From positions 1-38,814 of IMG/VR virus record IMGVR_UViG_3300046492_000076: a DNA stretch of 38,814 nt; one strand, given 5' to 3'. The stretch comes from a virus. The stretch's first letter is position 1. Every line of letters begins with the position of its first letter. Shown here piece after piece: positions 37,250-38,814 of this stretch. Under the pieces are notes generated by a model, which saw nothing but the letters and a program-made list of their open reading frames with translations, had not been told where the DNA came from and did not search any database. The translations under genes were made by a program, and so were the position numbers.

Positions 37250-38611
37250 ATGGGTCTGTGGTCCAGCCTATTCCGGGCACCTAAGCCTGAGCCTGAGGCG
37301 CGCGTCTGGGATGACGTCTCCGGCAACATGTTCCCTTTCCCGGGAATGACCGCTGAGTCTGGCGAGACTGTCAACGCGTCTACGTCCATGACGGTTAGCG
37401 CGGTCTTCGCCTGTATCCGTCTGCTGAGTGAGACCGTGGCGACCCTGCCGGTTTCCACGTACACGAAGCGGGGCGGCGCGCGGAAGGAAGTCAAGTCTCC
37501 GTTTTGGCTGGACTACCCGACAGCGGAGCCCGGTGGTATTGGCCGTATCGACCTGATTTCTCAGATCATGCTGTCGCTGCTACTCGACGGCAACGCCTAC
37601 ATTGCGGTGACGTGGAACGGGCCGAACATTGTTGCCCTGGACGTTATCGACCCGTCAAAGGTCATGACGCACACGGTCATTGTGGACGGCAAGCGCCGTA
37701 AGGTCTTTGACTGTTGGGACGTTGACCAGGACGGGCACGAAGTTGCCCTAGGTTGGTTCACGGCCCGCGACATCTTGCACATTCCGGGGATGATGCTGCC
37801 GGGCGACTTCACGGGCGTTTCGCCTATCGCCTACGCGCGTGAGTCCATCGGCCTGAGCATTGCGGCTCAGAAGTACGGCGCGAAGTTCTTTGCGAACGGC
37901 GCTATCCCGGGCGCGGTTGTGACTGTCCCGGGCGCGATGTCTGAGGACGGCATGGCCCGTGCGCGTGACGCGTGGCGGATGGCGAATTCCGGGGCGGACA
38001 ACGCTCACCGGGTCGCGCTGCTGACCGAAGGCGCATCGTTCTCCAAGATCGCCATGTCCCCGGACGAAGCACAGTTTCTCCAGACCCGACAGTTTCAGGT
38101 CCCGGAGATTGCGCGGATCTTTGGCGTCCCGCCTCACCTGATCTCCGACGCGACTAACTCAACGTCGTGGGGCTCCGGGCTCGCTGAGCAGAACCAGGCA
38201 TTCGCCATGTTCTCTCTCCGGCCGTGGCTAGAGCGGATCGAAGCGGGCTTTACTCGCCTGCTCTTCGCTGAGTCCGCGAACCGACAGCTATTCGTCAAGT
38301 TCAGCCTTGACGGAATCCAGCGCGGTGCCCCGAACGAGCGAATGACCATGTATCAGACCGGGCTCATGAACGGCGTCTACTGCATTGACGAAGTCCGGGG
38401 CTGGGAAGACCTTGAGCCCCTGCCGGACGGCCTAGGCCAGAAGTTCCGTGTTCCCGTCAAGTTCGTGGACGTCGAAGCGGACTACGTACCGCCTGTCACT
38501 ACGGCGGGCGAGACTCCCGCGCACATCGAAACCGAACCCGGTAAGGGGGGAACGAATGACGATAGCGGAGCGCCGGAACCTAACGGGGACGGCGGAGATT
38601 CGGGCGACTGA
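37250..38611 (+). CDS. Portal protein
   Basis: A 453-residue HK97-type portal starting at ATG 37250 (GAGGGG upstream; GTG 37241 is within the RBS). Typical segments: STSMTVSAVFACIRLLSETV near residue 46, GNAYIAVTWNG near residue 115, and FFANGAIPGAVVTVPGAMSE near residue 212, then PHLISDATNSTSWGSGLAEQ near residue 303. The portal ring is the DNA entry and exit gate. The C-terminal tail is acidic/Gly-rich and overlaps the protease start by 56 bases. Confidence 0.93.
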   Translation: MGLWSSLFRAPKPEPEARVWDDVSGNMFPFPGMTAESGETVNASTSMTVSAVFACIRLLSETVATLPVSTYTKRGGARKEVKSPFWLDYPTAEPGGIGRIDLISQIMLSLLLDGNAYIAVTWNGPNIVALDVIDPSKVMTHTVIVDGKRRKVFDCWDVDQDGHEVALGWFTARDILHIPGMMLPGDFTGVSPIAYARESIGLSIAAQKYGAKFFANGAIPGAVVTVPGAMSEDGMARARDAWRMANSGADNAHRVALLTEGASFSKIAMSPDEAQFLQTRQFQVPEIARIFGVPPHLISDATNSTSWGSGLAEQNQAFAMFSLRPWLERIEAGFTRLLFAESANRQLFVKFSLDGIQRGAPNERMTMYQTGLMNGVYCIDEVRGWEDLEPLPDGLGQKFRVPVKFVDVEADYVPPVTTAGETPAHIETEPGKGGTNDDSGAPEPNGDGGDSGD

Positions 38612-38814
38612 TGGGGACACCATCACGATGCGCGGATACGCCTACCGCTTCAATGAGCTAAGCCACAACCTAGGCGGGTTCCGGGAACGGATCTTGCCGG
38701 GTGCTGGCGAACGCTCCCTAGGCGTAAACGACGTCTTCGCCACGTTCAATCACGATAACAACAACGTGCTTGGGCGGCAGTCTGCGGGAACGCTGCGGAC
38801 CGGCGAAGACGCCG
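38556..38814 (+). CDS. Prohead protease, N-terminal part (partial)
   Basis: 86 residues before the window ends: MTIAERRNLTGTAEIRATDG, then GYAYRFNELS, a GGFRERILPGAGERSL segment and FATFNHDNNNVLGRQSAGTL. This is the N-terminal half of HK97-type prohead proteases, whose conserved NH-x-x-N region is visible. It cleaves the capsid delta domain. ATG overlaps the portal gene in another frame. The C-terminal end is at bases 2-70. Confidence 0.88.
   Translation, partial: MTIAERRNLTGTAEIRATDGDTITMRGYAYRFNELSHNLGGFRERILPGAGERSLGVNDVFATFNHDNNNVLGRQSAGTLRTGEDA

Noticed and set aside
47-38626. Many long minus-strand open frames
   Set aside because: They lie opposite well-supported + strand genes, have compositions expected of antisense frames in GC-rich DNA, and lack RBSs and recognisable domains.
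1-38814. Integrated prophage with host flanks
   Set aside because: Both ends are within the phage protease gene and integrase is internal; no chromosomal genes are seen except the nth fragment.

Overview
The window is almost the whole genome of a temperate siphovirus of a high-GC actinomycete, most likely a Streptomyces phage related to phiC31. Supporting evidence: a phiC31-type large serine integrase (residues around IVYDVSRFSRREVVDAIPIV match that subfamily closely), an HK97-type head module, GTG starts and GC-rich coding, terminators that often lack long U tails, and a 'replication, then integrase, then tRNA/HNH/terminase' order. All credible genes are on the + strand. The two ends of the window fall in the same gene: the prohead protease starts at 38556 and runs off the right end, and its C-terminus occupies bases 2-70. 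No host sequence is seen, the integrase lies inside, and the HNH/terminase junction is internal. The window is therefore a permuted, nearly complete circular (cos-joined) phage genome missing a little of the protease gene. It is not an integrated prophage.

Layout. 1-10650: protease end, capsid, connector, tail terminator, tail tube, tail chaperones with a probable frameshift, tape measure, distal tail, hub and fibre proteins. 10697-11835: GH25 endolysin and putative holin. 11890-18911: early genes, comprising dNMP kinase, a large unknown protein, small Cys-rich proteins, a RecB/Cas4-like nuclease, a lipoprotein, a Gp3-like candidate recombination directionality factor, a papain-like/NlpC-type protein and an HNH nuclease. 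18960-23443: primase-helicase and family A DNA polymerase. 23444-23948: a promoter-rich non-coding control region. 23949-24839: sigma-factor-like gene. 24897-31293: many small accessory genes, including two diverged tandem paralogues. 31290-33639: truncated endonuclease III gene, candidate attP and integrase. 33640-34630: non-coding repeat region and three tRNAs. 34631-38814: HNH, candidate cos region, small and large terminase, portal, protease.

Three layers of regulatory DNA stand out. (a) A palindrome, ACCTACTCAATTGAGTAGGT, recurs at 15 intergenic places. At 28388 it sits exactly between a -35 and a -10 box, so it is probably the operator/stoperator of an immunity repressor, comparable to the conserved inverted repeats of phiC31; some copies also look like terminators. 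(b) A second element, GGCAATCGACTC followed by CTAGCCCCTAAGTGAGA, precedes the kinase, nuclease, Gp3-like, primase, sigma, 24897 and integrase genes and is a candidate phage-specific promoter, possibly read by the phage sigma-like protein. (c) Two ~102-bp homologous repeats (14563-14663 and 33849-33951), each bounded by inverted octamer iterons, are candidate replication origins or activator sites.

The truncated nth-like gene ends at an inverted repeat that I propose as attP. This suggests integration into the host nth gene with replacement of its 5' part. The phage tRNA-Leu(UAG) matches heavy use of the CTA codon in the structural genes. No recognisable repressor gene was found.
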